Below are positions 36,175 through 45,210 of a DNA stretch of 64,000 nt, one piece after another. The DNA lies in assembly GCA_963809245.1 (NCBI GenBank), contig CAWEIU010000008.1, positions 62,001-126,000 of the forward strand. The letters are read 5' to 3'. The stretch's first letter is position 1. Each line of letters opens with the position of its first letter. Under the pieces are notes generated by a model that had not been told where the DNA came from, did not search any database, and saw nothing but the letters and a program-made list of their open reading frames with translations. The DNA is from Roseiarcus sp963809245. GTDB taxonomy: Bacteria; Pseudomonadota; Alphaproteobacteria; Rhizobiales; Beijerinckiaceae. A program made the position numbers and the translations under genes.

Positions 36175-36415
36175 ACGCGGAGCCGCCGAACCCCTTCTCC
36201 CATTGCGGGAGCGGACGAATGCTACGCATTCGCCTAGTCTAGGGAAGGTGGCGCCCCGAAGGGGCGTCGGATGGGTCGCGCCGTTAGGCGCGGCTCCGTC
36301 CAAGCAAAGGAATTTTCGCCCTCGCGTCAAACGCGCCATGCGGCGCGCCCCCTCATCCGGCCCTTCGGGCCACCTTCTCCCGCAAGGGGAGAAGGGGCGG
36401 GGCGGCTAGTCGCTA
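36175..36415. repeat. Composite palindromic repeat, GGGAGCGGACGAATGC family (copy 1)
   Basis: The element CCTTCTCCCATTGCGGGAGC, then GGACGAATGCTACGCATTCG, recurs at 58808-58850 with one small indel. A second half reading CCGGCCCTTCGGGCCACCTT and CTCCCGCAAGGGGAGAAGGG reverses the arms. It fills the gap between mmcB and the convergent LprI-like gene. No coding potential. Confidence 0.7.
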
Positions 36416-36423
36416 CAGCTTGC

Positions 36424-36837
36424 TCACGGATAGCGCGATTTGATGTCGGCGGTGCGCTGGGCGTCGCGGTCGATGATGCAGGCGAGGCGCGGGTCGCCGC
36501 CCTTGGCGCTCATGCCGGCTTCGAACGGGGCGACGTCCTGGCATTCGGTGTCGCGCCAGCCGAGCCATTGCGCCTCGGCGTCGTTGAGCGAGCGCTTCCA
36601 GCGCGCCTTTTGCGACGACATCACGCCGGCTCGCCCGTCGATGCTCTTGATCGCGGCGTCGACGCTCGCGTTGAGATCCTTGTCCGCCTTGTCGGCGCTC
36701 GAGCGCAGGCATTCCGCGAGTTCGCGGGCGCCGATCTTCTTGGAGTCGCACGCCGCCTGCGACGGGCGGGTTTCGTCGGCTCCCGCGGCGACCGTCGTCG
36801 ATACGGCGAGAGCGGCGACGAGGAGGAATATTCGCAT
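36424..36837 (-). CDS. Periplasmic protein with LprI-like (DUF1311) domain
   Basis: 137 residues with a signal peptide (RIFLLVAALAVSTTVAAGA). The mature domain has DLNASVDAAIKSID and AEAQWLGWRDTECQDVA, the pattern of the lysozyme-inhibitor LprI N-terminal domain (DUF1311), with cysteines at CDSKK, CLRSS, CQD and CIID. Members bind lysozyme or are envelope stress proteins. An upstream start is possible but would lack the signal sequence at the N-terminus. Function inferred from family only. Confidence 0.75.
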   Translation of the reverse strand: MRIFLLVAALAVSTTVAAGADETRPSQAACDSKKIGARELAECLRSSADKADKDLNASVDAAIKSIDGRAGVMSSQKARWKRSLNDAEAQWLGWRDTECQDVAPFEAGMSAKGGDPRLACIIDRDAQRTADIKSRYP

Positions 36838-36962
36838 GATCGGACGATCCACGAGCAAGATGACCCCCTGACGACATAAACGGGTTTCGCCTCCCACGCA
36901 CCGGGAAATGCTCCCCGCCGCGCCGCGGCCGTACGAATTGGCGGCGCCGTCTCAATCCTGCA

Positions 36963-38150
36963 TCAGGGGGCCGGCGGCGGCCGGTTCTGCAGGAACTCGC
37001 CGATGCGGCCGAGCGCCTTGACGATGTTTTCGCTGGAGTTGGCGTAGGACAGGCGAAGGTAGCCCTCTCCGTGTAGGCCGAAGTCGGGTCCGCCGAGCGT
37101 CGCGACGCCGGCCTCCTCGAGCAGCGCCGTGGCGAGCGGCTTGGCTTTCCAGCCGGTCGCCGAGATATTGGGGAAGGCGTAGAAGGCGCCCTTCGGGGTC
37201 GCCGAGCGCACGCCCGGCAGCGCGTTGAGCCCCTGGACGACGATTTTGCGGCGGGCGTCGAATTCGGCCACCATCGCCGCCACCGCATCCTGCGGGCCCG
37301 TGAGCGCCGCGAGGCCGGCGAACTGAGCCGCCGAATTGACGCAGGAGAAGGAATTGACCGCGAGCTTGCGCGCGTTTTCGTACAAGCCCTGCGGCCAGAC
37401 GGAGAAGCCGAGCCGCCAGCCGGTCATCGCATAGGTCTTCGACCAGCCGTCGAGCAGGATGAGCCGGTCGCGGATTTCGGGATAGGCCAGCAGCGATTGA
37501 TGCTGGTGATTGTCGTAGGCCATCTGGCCATAGATCTCGTCGGAGAGGATCGCGACGTCGGGCCAGCGCGCCAGCCCGGCGACGAGCTTGTCGATCTCTT
37601 CGCGCGGCGTCACCCCGCCGGTCGGGTTGGCGGGCGAATTGAGGATGATCAGCCGCGTCTGCGGCGTCATCAGCGCCAGCGTCTCCTCGGCGGAGAAGGC
37701 GAAGCCGTTCTCCTCGCGCATCGGGATCGGCACGGCGCGCGCGCCGGTGAACTCGATCATCGAGCGATAGATCGGAAAGCCCGGGTCGGGATAGAGGATG
37801 TCGACCCCCGGCGCGCCGAACATCAGGATCGCCATGTGCATGGTGACCTTGCCGCCCGGCACGATCATCACGAGATCCGGCGAGACCTCGACGCCGAAGC
37901 GCCGATGGAGATCGGCCGCCACCGCCTCGCGCAGCGGCAGGATGCCGGTCGCGGCGGTGTAGCCGTGCTCGCCGTCGCGCAGCGCCTTGATCGCGGCCTC
38001 GACAATGTGCGGCGGCGTTTTGAAATCGGGCTGCCCGATGCCGAGATTGATGATGTCGCGCCCCTGGCGCTGCAACTCCGCGGCTTTGGCAAGGACGGCG
38101 AAGGCGTTCTCCTCGCCGATGCGCGAGAAGGCGGGGACGACATGCAGCAT
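36963..38150 (-). CDS. Class I/II pyridoxal-phosphate aminotransferase
   Basis: 395 residues from ATG at 38150 (GGAGCTCGCTC upstream); 36 extra upstream codons lack homology. INLGIGQPDFKTPPHIVEAA, GGKVTMHMAI, LNSPANPTGG and DGWSKTYAMTGWRLGF (Lys bound to PLP) are aspartate/alanine aminotransferase fold I motifs. C-terminal FGLHGEGYLRLSYANSSENI binds the substrate carboxylate through Arg. The specific amino acid is unknown (aspartate, or a kynurenine- or LL-DAP-type member is possible). Single gene, minus strand. Confidence 0.9.
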   Translation of the reverse strand: MLHVVPAFSRIGEENAFAVLAKAAELQRQGRDIINLGIGQPDFKTPPHIVEAAIKALRDGEHGYTAATGILPLREAVAADLHRRFGVEVSPDLVMIVPGGKVTMHMAILMFGAPGVDILYPDPGFPIYRSMIEFTGARAVPIPMREENGFAFSAEETLALMTPQTRLIILNSPANPTGGVTPREEIDKLVAGLARWPDVAILSDEIYGQMAYDNHQHQSLLAYPEIRDRLILLDGWSKTYAMTGWRLGFSVWPQGLYENARKLAVNSFSCVNSAAQFAGLAALTGPQDAVAAMVAEFDARRKIVVQGLNALPGVRSATPKGAFYAFPNISATGWKAKPLATALLEEAGVATLGGPDFGLHGEGYLRLSYANSSENIVKALGRIGEFLQNRPPPAP

Positions 38151-38338
38151 GAGCGAGCTCCGGACGGGAGTTGCGTTTTCGCGCAGGGCGAGGCGCGGGC
38201 AAGGGGCGGTTGGTTGCGACTGTTCCCTGATGCCTTTGGCTCTGATCTGAAATCGCATTGTCCGGCACCGGGGTTGAGACGGGGGCCACCACCAAATTCG
38301 CCGTCGCGGGGTCTCGGTGCGTACGCTATCATACCTAC

Positions 38339-38707
38339 ATGACGCGCCGTCTGAAACCTCCCCATGTCACGAAGCCCCGGGCACCCCGGACGCCGCGCCG
38401 GAACTTTGCCGCGCTCGTGCGCGCGGCGCCGGTATCCCCCGTCTCTCTGCCGCTGACCCATGTCACCGATGGCTATTCATTCCGCGACATCATGGGCAAC
38501 GAGGCTCTGGTACCCTCGCCCTGCCGCATTTTCGGCAGCGATCTCGTGTACCTCTTCTATGGACGTCCTGCGTATCGGAGCGCCGCCGAGCTTGAAAGCA
38601 ACGGAATTGACGCTTACTGGCCGGTCTGCTTCGTGATCGCGCGTGCGGCTGGGCCGCCGACGCGGCGTCCATTTGCAGGCCGCCAAGCGGCGATCCGAGG
38701 AGGTTAG
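38339..38707 (+). pseudogene. Truncated gene of an uncharacterised family, 3' end lost against the DUF1801 gene
   Basis: From ATG at 38339 a 122-residue product has a basic N-terminus and a conserved-looking core LPLTHVTDGYSFRDIMGNEA, VPSPCRIFGSDLVYLFYGRP and YRSAAELE, up to PVCFVI. Then it degrades to a Gly/Arg/Pro-rich tail and ends three bases into the convergent DUF1801 gene. I recall longer bacterial proteins with the LVYxFYGRPAYR and PVCFVx patterns, sometimes in accessory regions, but their function is not known to me. The break looks like a deletion joining this gene to its neighbour. Confidence 0.5.
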
Positions 38708-39198
38708 CTTTTGCCTCTGGACTTGTTCAGCGTCACGGCGGCGCGGACGAGAGTCTTCAAAGCCTCCTCGTCTATCTCCGCGCCCTCGTGGAAATCGATG
38801 GCGCGCCTTGTGTTCCCGTCAAGGCTCGAGTTGAAGAGGCCGGAAGGATCCTGCAGCGCCGCGCCTTTGGCGAAGGTCATCTTCACGACGCTCTTGTAAG
38901 TCTCGCCGGTGCAGATCAGTCCGTCGTGCGACCACACCGGAACCCCTCTCCACTTCCACTCCTCGACGACTTCGGGATCGGCTTGCTTGACCAAGGTACG
39001 GAGACGGCTGAGCATCCTGCCTCGCCAGTCGCCTAGCTCCTCGATCCTCTCGTCGATCAGCTGAGAAGGAGACTTGCTTTCCTGCGGCGCGCTCGTCCGA
39101 GCCGTTTCTCCTCCGGTCAGGCCTCGCCCGAGCCCTACGACACTGCCATGGCCGCCCCGCGCATGTGTGCAGTGCACCAAGCGTGATATAGCCTTCAT
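38704..39198 (-). CDS. DUF1801 domain protein (YdhG-like)
   Basis: 164 residues, ATG at 39198 preceded by AAGGAGGAGAAACGGC. The domain core is SQLIDERIEELGDWRGRMLS, EWKWRGVPVWSHDGLICTGE and VKMTFAKGAALQDPSGLFN. The family is compact, soluble and of unknown function; an unusual Gly/Thr-rich N-terminal 35 residues precede the domain. Convergent with the truncated gene on the left. Confidence 0.8.
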   Translation of the reverse strand: MKAISRLVHCTHARGGHGSVVGLGRGLTGGETARTSAPQESKSPSQLIDERIEELGDWRGRMLSRLRTLVKQADPEVVEEWKWRGVPVWSHDGLICTGETYKSVVKMTFAKGAALQDPSGLFNSSLDGNTRRAIDFHEGAEIDEEALKTLVRAAVTLNKSRGKS

Positions 39199-39653
39199 GC
39201 CGTTTCTCCTCCTTGGTCCTCAGGCTTTCATCGCGACGCGGTTAGTCGACCGGCCCCTACCGCCGACCTTCCCGCGCCGCCGACCCGGGTGGGGATCGGG
39301 TAGCTGGCGACGGCCGTCGCGGCCCGCTCCGCAAAAAGCAGCCCCCAACAATTCCTTCCCAATTCGCCAAACGACAGCTATCCTTGCCCGTCGTTCGCCG
39401 CGACCAGCCCGGCGCCGAAGCGAGGCCGCGGCGTCAAGGCATTCGCGCCGAGGCGGCGTTCGTCAATGCACGGCGGCTTAAGCCGCTGACATTGCAGGGG
39501 CGAACGTCAAGCGAAGCCTTGACGCGGCTTGACATAGCTTGACGCCGCTTGACGAAATCATGCGGAGATTTGACGTAAGGCTCGACGAGGCGCCCGGATC
39601 CCTTCTCCCCGCTCGCACGGATAAGGCCAGAACGAGGGGTCCCCCGAATACAT
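39199..39653. other. 455-bp non-coding gap with a TTGAC tandem repeat
   Basis: No supported gene. The right half holds the 10-base-period tandem repeat at 39518-39557. Pieces of the GGATCCCTTCTCCCC-type intergenic repeat appear near 39595-39610. The DUF1801 promoter should lie near 39200-39280. Confidence 0.55.
39518..39557 (+). repeat. Four 10-bp direct repeats, CTTGACNNNN
   Basis: CTTGACGCGG, CTTGACATAG, CTTGACGCCG, CTTGACGAAA follow each other without gaps, one per helical turn. An inverted half site CGTCAAG lies at 39504-39510 and a TTTGACG at 39567. It could be a multimeric operator, a -35-like array or a slippage relic. It is 100-130 bases beyond the ccmH stop. Confidence 0.7.
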
Positions 39654-40130
39654 CTAACAGTCGGATGCTCTAGCGTCCCTCGTCACCTCCGCCAGCCGCT
39701 CCTCCTCCTCGGCGCTCAGCGCCGGCGTCGCCTGCCGCCCGCGGCGCGCCGCGCTCCAAATCCCGAGCGCGCCGAGCGCCAGGATCAGCGGCGCGCAGAG
39801 CCACAGCAGCAGCGTCTCCAGCTTGAAGGGCGGCTTGAGGAGGATGAAGTCGCCGTAGCGCGAGACGAGGAAGGCGCGCACCGCCTCGTTGCTTTCGCCT
39901 TTGGCGATGCGCTCGCGGATCAGCAGGCGGATGTCGCGCGCCAGCGGCGCCTCCGAATCGTCGATCGACTGGTTTTGGCAGACCATGCAGCGCAGTTCCG
40001 CCGAGAGGCTGCGCGCGCGCGCTTCGAGCGCCGGGTCCTTCATCACCTCGTCGGGCTGCACGGCGCCGGCCGCCGCGGCGATGAGAATGAACGCGGCGGC
40101 GAGGACGGGGCGGAGCGCTTTCATCGTCAT
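39654..40130 (-). CDS. ccmH: Cytochrome c maturation thiol reductase CcmH (CycL)
   Basis: 158 residues from ATG at 40130, overlapping the ccmF stop as ATGA. Signal peptide/anchor at the start, LRCMVCQNQSIDDS with the redox LRCxxC motif, then KGESNEAVRAFLVSRYGDFI, and a C-terminal membrane helix (LLLWLCAPLILALGALGIW). It keeps apocytochrome cysteines reduced for heme ligation in the periplasm. Last gene of the ccmI-E-F-H operon. Confidence 0.96.
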   Translation of the reverse strand: MTMKALRPVLAAAFILIAAAAGAVQPDEVMKDPALEARARSLSAELRCMVCQNQSIDDSEAPLARDIRLLIRERIAKGESNEAVRAFLVSRYGDFILLKPPFKLETLLLWLCAPLILALGALGIWSAARRGRQATPALSAEEEERLAEVTRDARASDC

Positions 40131-42106
40131 TCCGCCGCGACCGCTGCGGCGGCTGATTTGGCGCGGACCGGCGCGCCGAAGCGCAGGCGACGGTCGGCGA
40201 GCGACACCGCGCCGCCGAACGCCATCAGACAAGCCCCGAGCCAGATCAGCGTCACCAGCGGCTTCCAGTAGAGACGCGCCGGGACGGTTCCGTCGGCGGC
40301 GGGATCGCCGATCGACACATAGAGCTGGCCGAAGCGGAGCGTCGCGATGCCGGCCTGGGTCGTCGCCATCTGCCGCGTCGCGAACTGGCGGCGCGCCGGC
40401 TCCACCAGGGCGACGACGACGCCGCCGGAGCGGATCGACATCGCCGCGACCGTCTCGCGATAGTTGGGGCCGTCGCGCGTGCCGACCGTGTCGACGACGA
40501 CTTCGTAAGGCCCGACGGTCTGCGGCGCGCCGACTCGCATCGCCGCGATCGTCTCGGCGCCGAAGCCGGTCGAGGCGAGGCCGAGCAGCACGACGCCGAC
40601 GCCGATATGGGCGAGGGCGCCGCCCCAGAACGACAGCGGCAGGCCGCGCACGCGATGGAGCGCCAGAGCGAGCGAGCCGCCGCGCGCCCAAGCGCGCGAG
40701 ACGACCTCGGTCAGGGTTCCGACGATGAGGAAGATCGCCAGGCCCGCCGCGATCGGCGCCAGCACGGGGCCGCCGCGAAGCGTCGCCAGCAGCGCGACGA
40801 AGACGACGAAGCCCGCGGCGAACGCGACGACGAGGCGTTGCGCGACGCCGAGCAGGTCGCCGCGCTTCCAGGCCATCGAGAAGCCGAACGGCGCCACGAA
40901 GCAAAGAACGAGCAGCAGCGCGCCGACCGTCAGGTTGAAGAAGGGCGCGCCGACGGTGATCTTCTCGCCGGTCAATTGCTCGAGCGCCAGCGGGTAGAGC
41001 GTGCCGAAGAACACCGTCGCGCCGGCGGTCGTCAGCAGCAGGTTGTTGAGCACCAGCGCGCCCTCGCGCGAGATCGGCGCGAATATCCCGCCCTGCTTGA
41101 GCGTCGGCGCGCGCCAGGCGAACAGGCTCAGCGAACCGGCGATGAAGACGGCGAGGATGGCGAGAATGAAGACGCCGCGCCGGGGATCGTTGGCGAAGGC
41201 GTGCACGGAGGTCAGCACGCCCGAGCGCACCAGGAACGTGCCGAGCAGCGAGAAGGAAAAGGCGAGAATGGCGAGGAAGATCGTCCACACCTTCAGCGCG
41301 TCGCGCTTTTCCATCACCGCGACCGAATGGACGAAGGCGGTTCCGGCGAGCCAGGGCATCAGCGAGGCGTTCTCGACCGGATCCCAGAACCAGAAGCCGC
41401 CCCAGCCGAGCGTGTAATAGGCCCAGTACGAGCCCATCGCGATGCCGAGCGTCAGGAAGCACCAGGCGACGAGCGCGAACGGCCGCACGAAGCGCGCCCA
41501 GGCGGCGTCGATGCGGCCCTCGATCAGCGCCGCGGCGGCGAAGGAGAAGACGATCGAGAAGCCGACATAGCCGAGATAGAGCAGTGGCGGATGGATCGCG
41601 AGGCCGGGGTCTTGCAGCACCGGGTTGAGGTCGCGTCCCTCGAAGGGCGCGGGCGACAGGCGCTCGAACGGGTTCGAGGTCAACAGGATGAAGATGAGGA
41701 AGGCCGCGCCGATAAGCCCCTGCACGGCGAGCGCGTTGGCGCGCAGCTTGGCAGGCAGGCTCCGGCCGAAGGTCGCGACCAGCGCGCCGAAGACGCTGAG
41801 GATCAACGACCAGAGCAGCATCGAGCCTTCGTGGTTGCCCCAGATCCCCGAGAATTTGTAGATTGTGGGCACGGCGCTGTGCGAATTCTCGGCGACGTTG
41901 AGCACCGAGAAGTCCGACGTCAGATGCGCCCAGCCGAGCGCGGCGAACGAGACGGCGATGAGCGCGAATTGTCCGAGCGCCGCGCTCGAGGCGATCCCCA
42001 TCAGCGCGCGGTCGCCGCGCCACGCGCCGATCAGCGGCGGAATTGCCTGAACGAGCGCCAAAGCAAGCGCCAGAGCCAAAGCGTAGTGGCCGACCTCGAC
42101 GATCAC
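40127..42106 (-). CDS. ccmF: Cytochrome c heme lyase CcmF (CycK)
   Basis: 659 residues from GTG at 42106, overlapping the ccmE stop as GTGA; the start V(M)IVEVGHYALAL matches the family. An ATG 24 bases upstream is possible but lies inside ccmE. About 14-15 helices; the heme-handling WWD domain is WGGFWFWDPVENASLMPWL, with flanking periplasmic His (HSAVPTIYKFSGIWGNHEGS, IHPPLLYLGY). It ligates heme to apocytochrome c with CcmH and CcmI. A long open frame covering ccmF and ccmH is a frame shadow. Confidence 0.97.
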   Translation of the reverse strand: MIVEVGHYALALALALALVQAIPPLIGAWRGDRALMGIASSAALGQFALIAVSFAALGWAHLTSDFSVLNVAENSHSAVPTIYKFSGIWGNHEGSMLLWSLILSVFGALVATFGRSLPAKLRANALAVQGLIGAAFLIFILLTSNPFERLSPAPFEGRDLNPVLQDPGLAIHPPLLYLGYVGFSIVFSFAAAALIEGRIDAAWARFVRPFALVAWCFLTLGIAMGSYWAYYTLGWGGFWFWDPVENASLMPWLAGTAFVHSVAVMEKRDALKVWTIFLAILAFSFSLLGTFLVRSGVLTSVHAFANDPRRGVFILAILAVFIAGSLSLFAWRAPTLKQGGIFAPISREGALVLNNLLLTTAGATVFFGTLYPLALEQLTGEKITVGAPFFNLTVGALLLVLCFVAPFGFSMAWKRGDLLGVAQRLVVAFAAGFVVFVALLATLRGGPVLAPIAAGLAIFLIVGTLTEVVSRAWARGGSLALALHRVRGLPLSFWGGALAHIGVGVVLLGLASTGFGAETIAAMRVGAPQTVGPYEVVVDTVGTRDGPNYRETVAAMSIRSGGVVVALVEPARRQFATRQMATTQAGIATLRFGQLYVSIGDPAADGTVPARLYWKPLVTLIWLGACLMAFGGAVSLADRRLRFGAPVRAKSAAAAVAAE

Positions 42107-42549
42107 GGATTGGTGCTCCCTTCCTGCCAACGGCCCTGCTTCTTCAGCGAATCGACGACCTCGCGCGGCATGTAGCGTTCGTCGTGCTTGGCGAGAATGG
42201 TCTCGGCGCGCACGACGCCGGAGCGCTCCAGAACGCCCTCGGCCACAACGCCCTGTCCTTCGCGAAAAAGATCGGGCGGCAGGCCCTGATAGTCGACCTT
42301 GATCGTGTTGGCGCCGTCGGTGATCGAAAAGTCGAGCTTCTCGTCGGCCGATTTGACGACGGAGCCCATCTCGACGAGGCCGCCGACCCGCACGCGCGCG
42401 CCGGCCTCAACCTTCTTTTGCAGGATTTCGCTCGGGCTGTAGAAAAACACGATGCTGTCGCTCAGCGAATAGAGCGCGAGGCCGGCGGCGCCGGCGATGA
42501 CGGCGAGAGCGGCTCCGATCAGGGCGAGGCGGCGGCCTTTGCGCGTCAT
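42103..42549 (-). CDS. ccmE: Heme chaperone CcmE (CycJ)
   Basis: 148 residues. N-terminal membrane anchor (LALIGAALAVIAGAAGLAL), OB-fold, and the heme-binding motif ILAKHDERYMP, where the His binds heme covalently and the Tyr coordinates iron. It receives heme from CcmC and hands it to CcmF. Start three bases after the ccmI stop. Confidence 0.97.
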   Translation of the reverse strand: MTRKGRRLALIGAALAVIAGAAGLALYSLSDSIVFFYSPSEILQKKVEAGARVRVGGLVEMGSVVKSADEKLDFSITDGANTIKVDYQGLPPDLFREGQGVVAEGVLERSGVVRAETILAKHDERYMPREVVDSLKKQGRWQEGSTNP

Positions 42550-42552
42550 CGC

Positions 42553-43668
42553 TCAGCCTCCGAGCCCGAGTTCGTGCGCGAGCAGGTCGAGTTGGCCCGC
42601 GCTCGACGGATCGGCCGCCAGCGCCTTGCGCGCCGTCGAAAGCGCGTCCCGCGCTTTGTCCGGCTCATGCAGCACCATGTAGGACCGGATGAGGCGCGAC
42701 CAGTCGCTCACGCCGCCGCCGCTTTGCGCGAGGCGGGTCGCCAGGCTTTCGACCATGCCGTGGATCATTTGCTGCTGCTGCGGATCGCTTGCGGCGGCCT
42801 CAGTGCTCGTTCCCGTCGCGCCTCCCGGCTGCTCCACGGGGGCCGCGTTCTGGAGCGCCGCCAGTCGGGTCGACAAGGCTTGGGTCCAGACCGCGCCTTT
42901 CGGCGCGTCCTTTAGCAGCGCCTGATACATGTCGACCGCTTTCGTCTTGTCGCCGTCCTGCTCGGCCGCCAGGGCGAGATAGAAGCGCGCGGCCGGCTGG
43001 CCGGGCTGTTCGCCCAGCGCCTTGTCGAAGGCGGCGCGCGCGTCGGCCGTGACGAGGCCGTTTGCCGCGCCGACCAGCGCCTCGCCGTAGCTCGCTCGCA
43101 GCGTCCCGCTCTCTCCTTTGAGGCGAAGCAATTGTTGATATGCGTTGACCGCGTCGCTGAAGCGCCCGAGGCGCATGTAGACGGGGGCGATCACCGCCCA
43201 TCCCTTGGCGTCGTCGGGCGAGGCGACGAGATGCGCCTCGATGCGCGCGATCGCGGCCTCGAGGCCTTCCGGCGTCTTCAGGTCGGGCGTCCGGCTCGCC
43301 AGCGGCTCGTCGGGCAGTTCTGGCCGGCCGAGGCGCCCGTAGAGCCCGAGCGCGACCAGCGGCACGGCGATCAGAATGAGAACCGCGGCGGCGCGGCGCA
43401 GGGCCAGCGCCTCGCCGGGCCGGTTCGCGGACGTTTCGGCGGCGCTCGCCGCGATGAGACGGCGCGCCGCCTCAGCCCGCGCCGCTGCGGCCTCCTGAGG
43501 AGGGAGTTGGCCGCGCTCCACGTCGCGCTCGATCTCGCCGATCTGCCCCTTGTAGAAGGCGATGTCGCTCGCCGGAGCGGCGCTTTGACTGGCGCGGAAG
43601 GCCAGCGGCCACAGGGCGCACAGCACGGCAAGGCCCGTCATTCCGGCAAGGACGATCCACAGCGTCAA
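42553..43668 (-). CDS. ccmI: Cytochrome c maturation protein CcmI (CycH)
   Basis: 371 residues. Two membrane helices near the N-terminus (1-20 and about 92-110) border a cytoplasmic loop with ASDIAFYKGQIGEIERDVERG, characteristic of CcmI; the periplasmic part has tetratricopeptide-like repeats (WAVIAPVYMRLGRFSDAVNAYQQLL, ARFYLALAAEQDGDKTKAVDMY). It chaperones apocytochrome c to CcmFH. First gene of the operon; the histidine kinase gene ends 116 bases upstream. Confidence 0.94.
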   Translation of the reverse strand: MTLWIVLAGMTGLAVLCALWPLAFRASQSAAPASDIAFYKGQIGEIERDVERGQLPPQEAAAARAEAARRLIAASAAETSANRPGEALALRRAAAVLILIAVPLVALGLYGRLGRPELPDEPLASRTPDLKTPEGLEAAIARIEAHLVASPDDAKGWAVIAPVYMRLGRFSDAVNAYQQLLRLKGESGTLRASYGEALVGAANGLVTADARAAFDKALGEQPGQPAARFYLALAAEQDGDKTKAVDMYQALLKDAPKGAVWTQALSTRLAALQNAAPVEQPGGATGTSTEAAASDPQQQQMIHGMVESLATRLAQSGGGVSDWSRLIRSYMVLHEPDKARDALSTARKALAADPSSAGQLDLLAHELGLGG

Positions 43669-43783
43669 AGCAGCCTCTTCTGCGGCGGGGGAACGGCCGC
43701 CCGCCGGGTGGGTCTTAAAGCATTTCGGCCGCCGAAAACAGGCGATTGGGTCTGGCTACCGGGCGGGCGGGCGGCCTCATCGA

Positions 43784-45166
43784 TCAAAATCGCGGCAGCC
43801 GCAGTCGCGCCCTGAGGCCGCCGAGCGGGCTCTCCTCGAGATGCAGCGCGCCGCCATAAACCATGGCGAGATCGGCGACGATCGAGAGGCCGAGGCCGGA
43901 GCCTGGGCGTGACTCGTCGAGCTTTTGCCCGCGCACCAGTGCGGCGGCGCGCTCGTCGGGGTCGAGGCCCGGCCCGTCGTCGTCGATCCAGGCGGTGAAG
44001 TAGAAGCGTCCGGCCGGGTCGGGCACGTGGTCGCGCTCTGCGTGAATGACGATCCGCTCGTGCGCCCACTTGCCGGCGTTATCGAGGAGGTTGCCGATCA
44101 GGTCGGTCAGATCCTGGGCTTCGCCGCGAAAGCGCATGCCGTCCTGCGCCTCGACGGTAAAGACGAGAGCCCGGTCGCGGTAGACCTTCTCGAAGGTGCG
44201 CACGAGCCCGTCGATCACATGCCTCACGTCGGTCGCCGCGCCGGGGGCGCTGGCGCGCGCCGCCGCCCGGGCACGGTCGAGATAGAAGCTCACCTGCCGG
44301 CGCATCACCCCCGCCTGGTCCAGCACCTTCTCGGCGAGGGTCGGACTGTTCGAATCGGCTTCGTTGACGATCACGCTGAGCGGCGTCTTCAGCGCGTGGG
44401 CGAGATTGCCGACCTGGGTGCGCGCGCGCTCGACGACGCCGCGATTGACGTCGAGCAGCAGATTGACCTCGGCGGCGAGCGGGGCGACGTCGTGGGGAAA
44501 TTCGCCGCTGATCCGCTCGGCTTCGCCGCGGCGGACGGCGGCGAGCCCCTCCTGCAGCACCCTGAGCGGGCGCAGGCCGTAGCGCACTGCAAGGGCGGTC
44601 GAGCCGATCAGCGCGACCGCGAGAATGAGGAACGTCGCGGCGAGCGAATATTCGAAACGGTTGATCTGCTCCTGGATCACGTCTGCGTTGGCGGCGACCT
44701 CGACGAGGAAGCGCCCCTCGTCGCCGGCGTCGATCTCGCGGGCGATCACGCGCAGCGGCCGATTGTCCGGTCCGTCGACATAGCCGCGCCGGACGCCAAG
44801 CCGGTCGGGCTTCTCGGTGTCGGCCAGGCTCGGCAGTTGGGTGGCGAACAGCGAGCGCGACGTTCGGATTTCCGGCGGCGTGACGTCGAGGCGCGTGATC
44901 TGCCAATACCAGCCGGAAAAGGCGAGTTCGAATTGCGGATCGATCACCGGCGAGGAGCCGGCGCGCGTCTCGTCGCCGCCCGTCGCGATGTTGGCGACCA
45001 GCGCCTTGAGGTAGACGCCGAGTTGCTCGTCGAAATTGGCCTCGCTCCAGCGCGCGTTGAGCGCGGAGAGCCCGAGTCCGGCGATGAACAGGATCGTCGC
45101 GCTCCAGAACGCGGCGGAGATGAACAGTCGAGAGGCGATTGACCGCGCGCTCAGCGCTTTGAACAT
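43784..45166 (-). CDS. Sensor histidine kinase (PhoQ/FeuQ-like)
   Basis: 460 residues. N-terminal helix (about 15-36), a periplasmic sensor of about 135 residues, second helix (about 172-192), HAMP-type linker, then the H-box NLAHALKTPLSVI and N-box LIGNLLDNAGKWA, with ATP-lid residues DDDGPGLDPDE and GSGLGLSIV. It autophosphorylates and passes phosphate to the response regulator encoded 44 bases upstream. RR-kinase-cycH order is common in rhizobial genomes; an envelope or divalent-cation signal is inferred from family resemblance. Confidence 0.9.
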   Translation of the reverse strand: MFKALSARSIASRLFISAAFWSATILFIAGLGLSALNARWSEANFDEQLGVYLKALVANIATGGDETRAGSSPVIDPQFELAFSGWYWQITRLDVTPPEIRTSRSLFATQLPSLADTEKPDRLGVRRGYVDGPDNRPLRVIAREIDAGDEGRFLVEVAANADVIQEQINRFEYSLAATFLILAVALIGSTALAVRYGLRPLRVLQEGLAAVRRGEAERISGEFPHDVAPLAAEVNLLLDVNRGVVERARTQVGNLAHALKTPLSVIVNEADSNSPTLAEKVLDQAGVMRRQVSFYLDRARAAARASAPGAATDVRHVIDGLVRTFEKVYRDRALVFTVEAQDGMRFRGEAQDLTDLIGNLLDNAGKWAHERIVIHAERDHVPDPAGRFYFTAWIDDDGPGLDPDERAAALVRGQKLDESRPGSGLGLSIVADLAMVYGGALHLEESPLGGLRARLRLPRF

Positions 45167-45210
45167 GATCCTGATCCGCCTCCCGCAGGCCGAACGGCCA
45201 AGCGCTTTCG

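Noticed and set aside
36175..36415. A CRISPR-like array
   Set aside because: The repeats are inverted arms and not direct repeats with spacers; no cas gene is present.
39518..39557. A set of real sigma-70 -35 boxes for ccmH
   Set aside because: ccmH reads away from this position and lies downstream of its own operon, and no -10 elements at proper spacing were visible for the plus strand.
40131..42023. An open frame that would fuse ccmH to a long N-terminal part
   Set aside because: The upstream text is the wrong phase of ccmF; the ccmH start with its signal sequence and ATGA overlap is clear.
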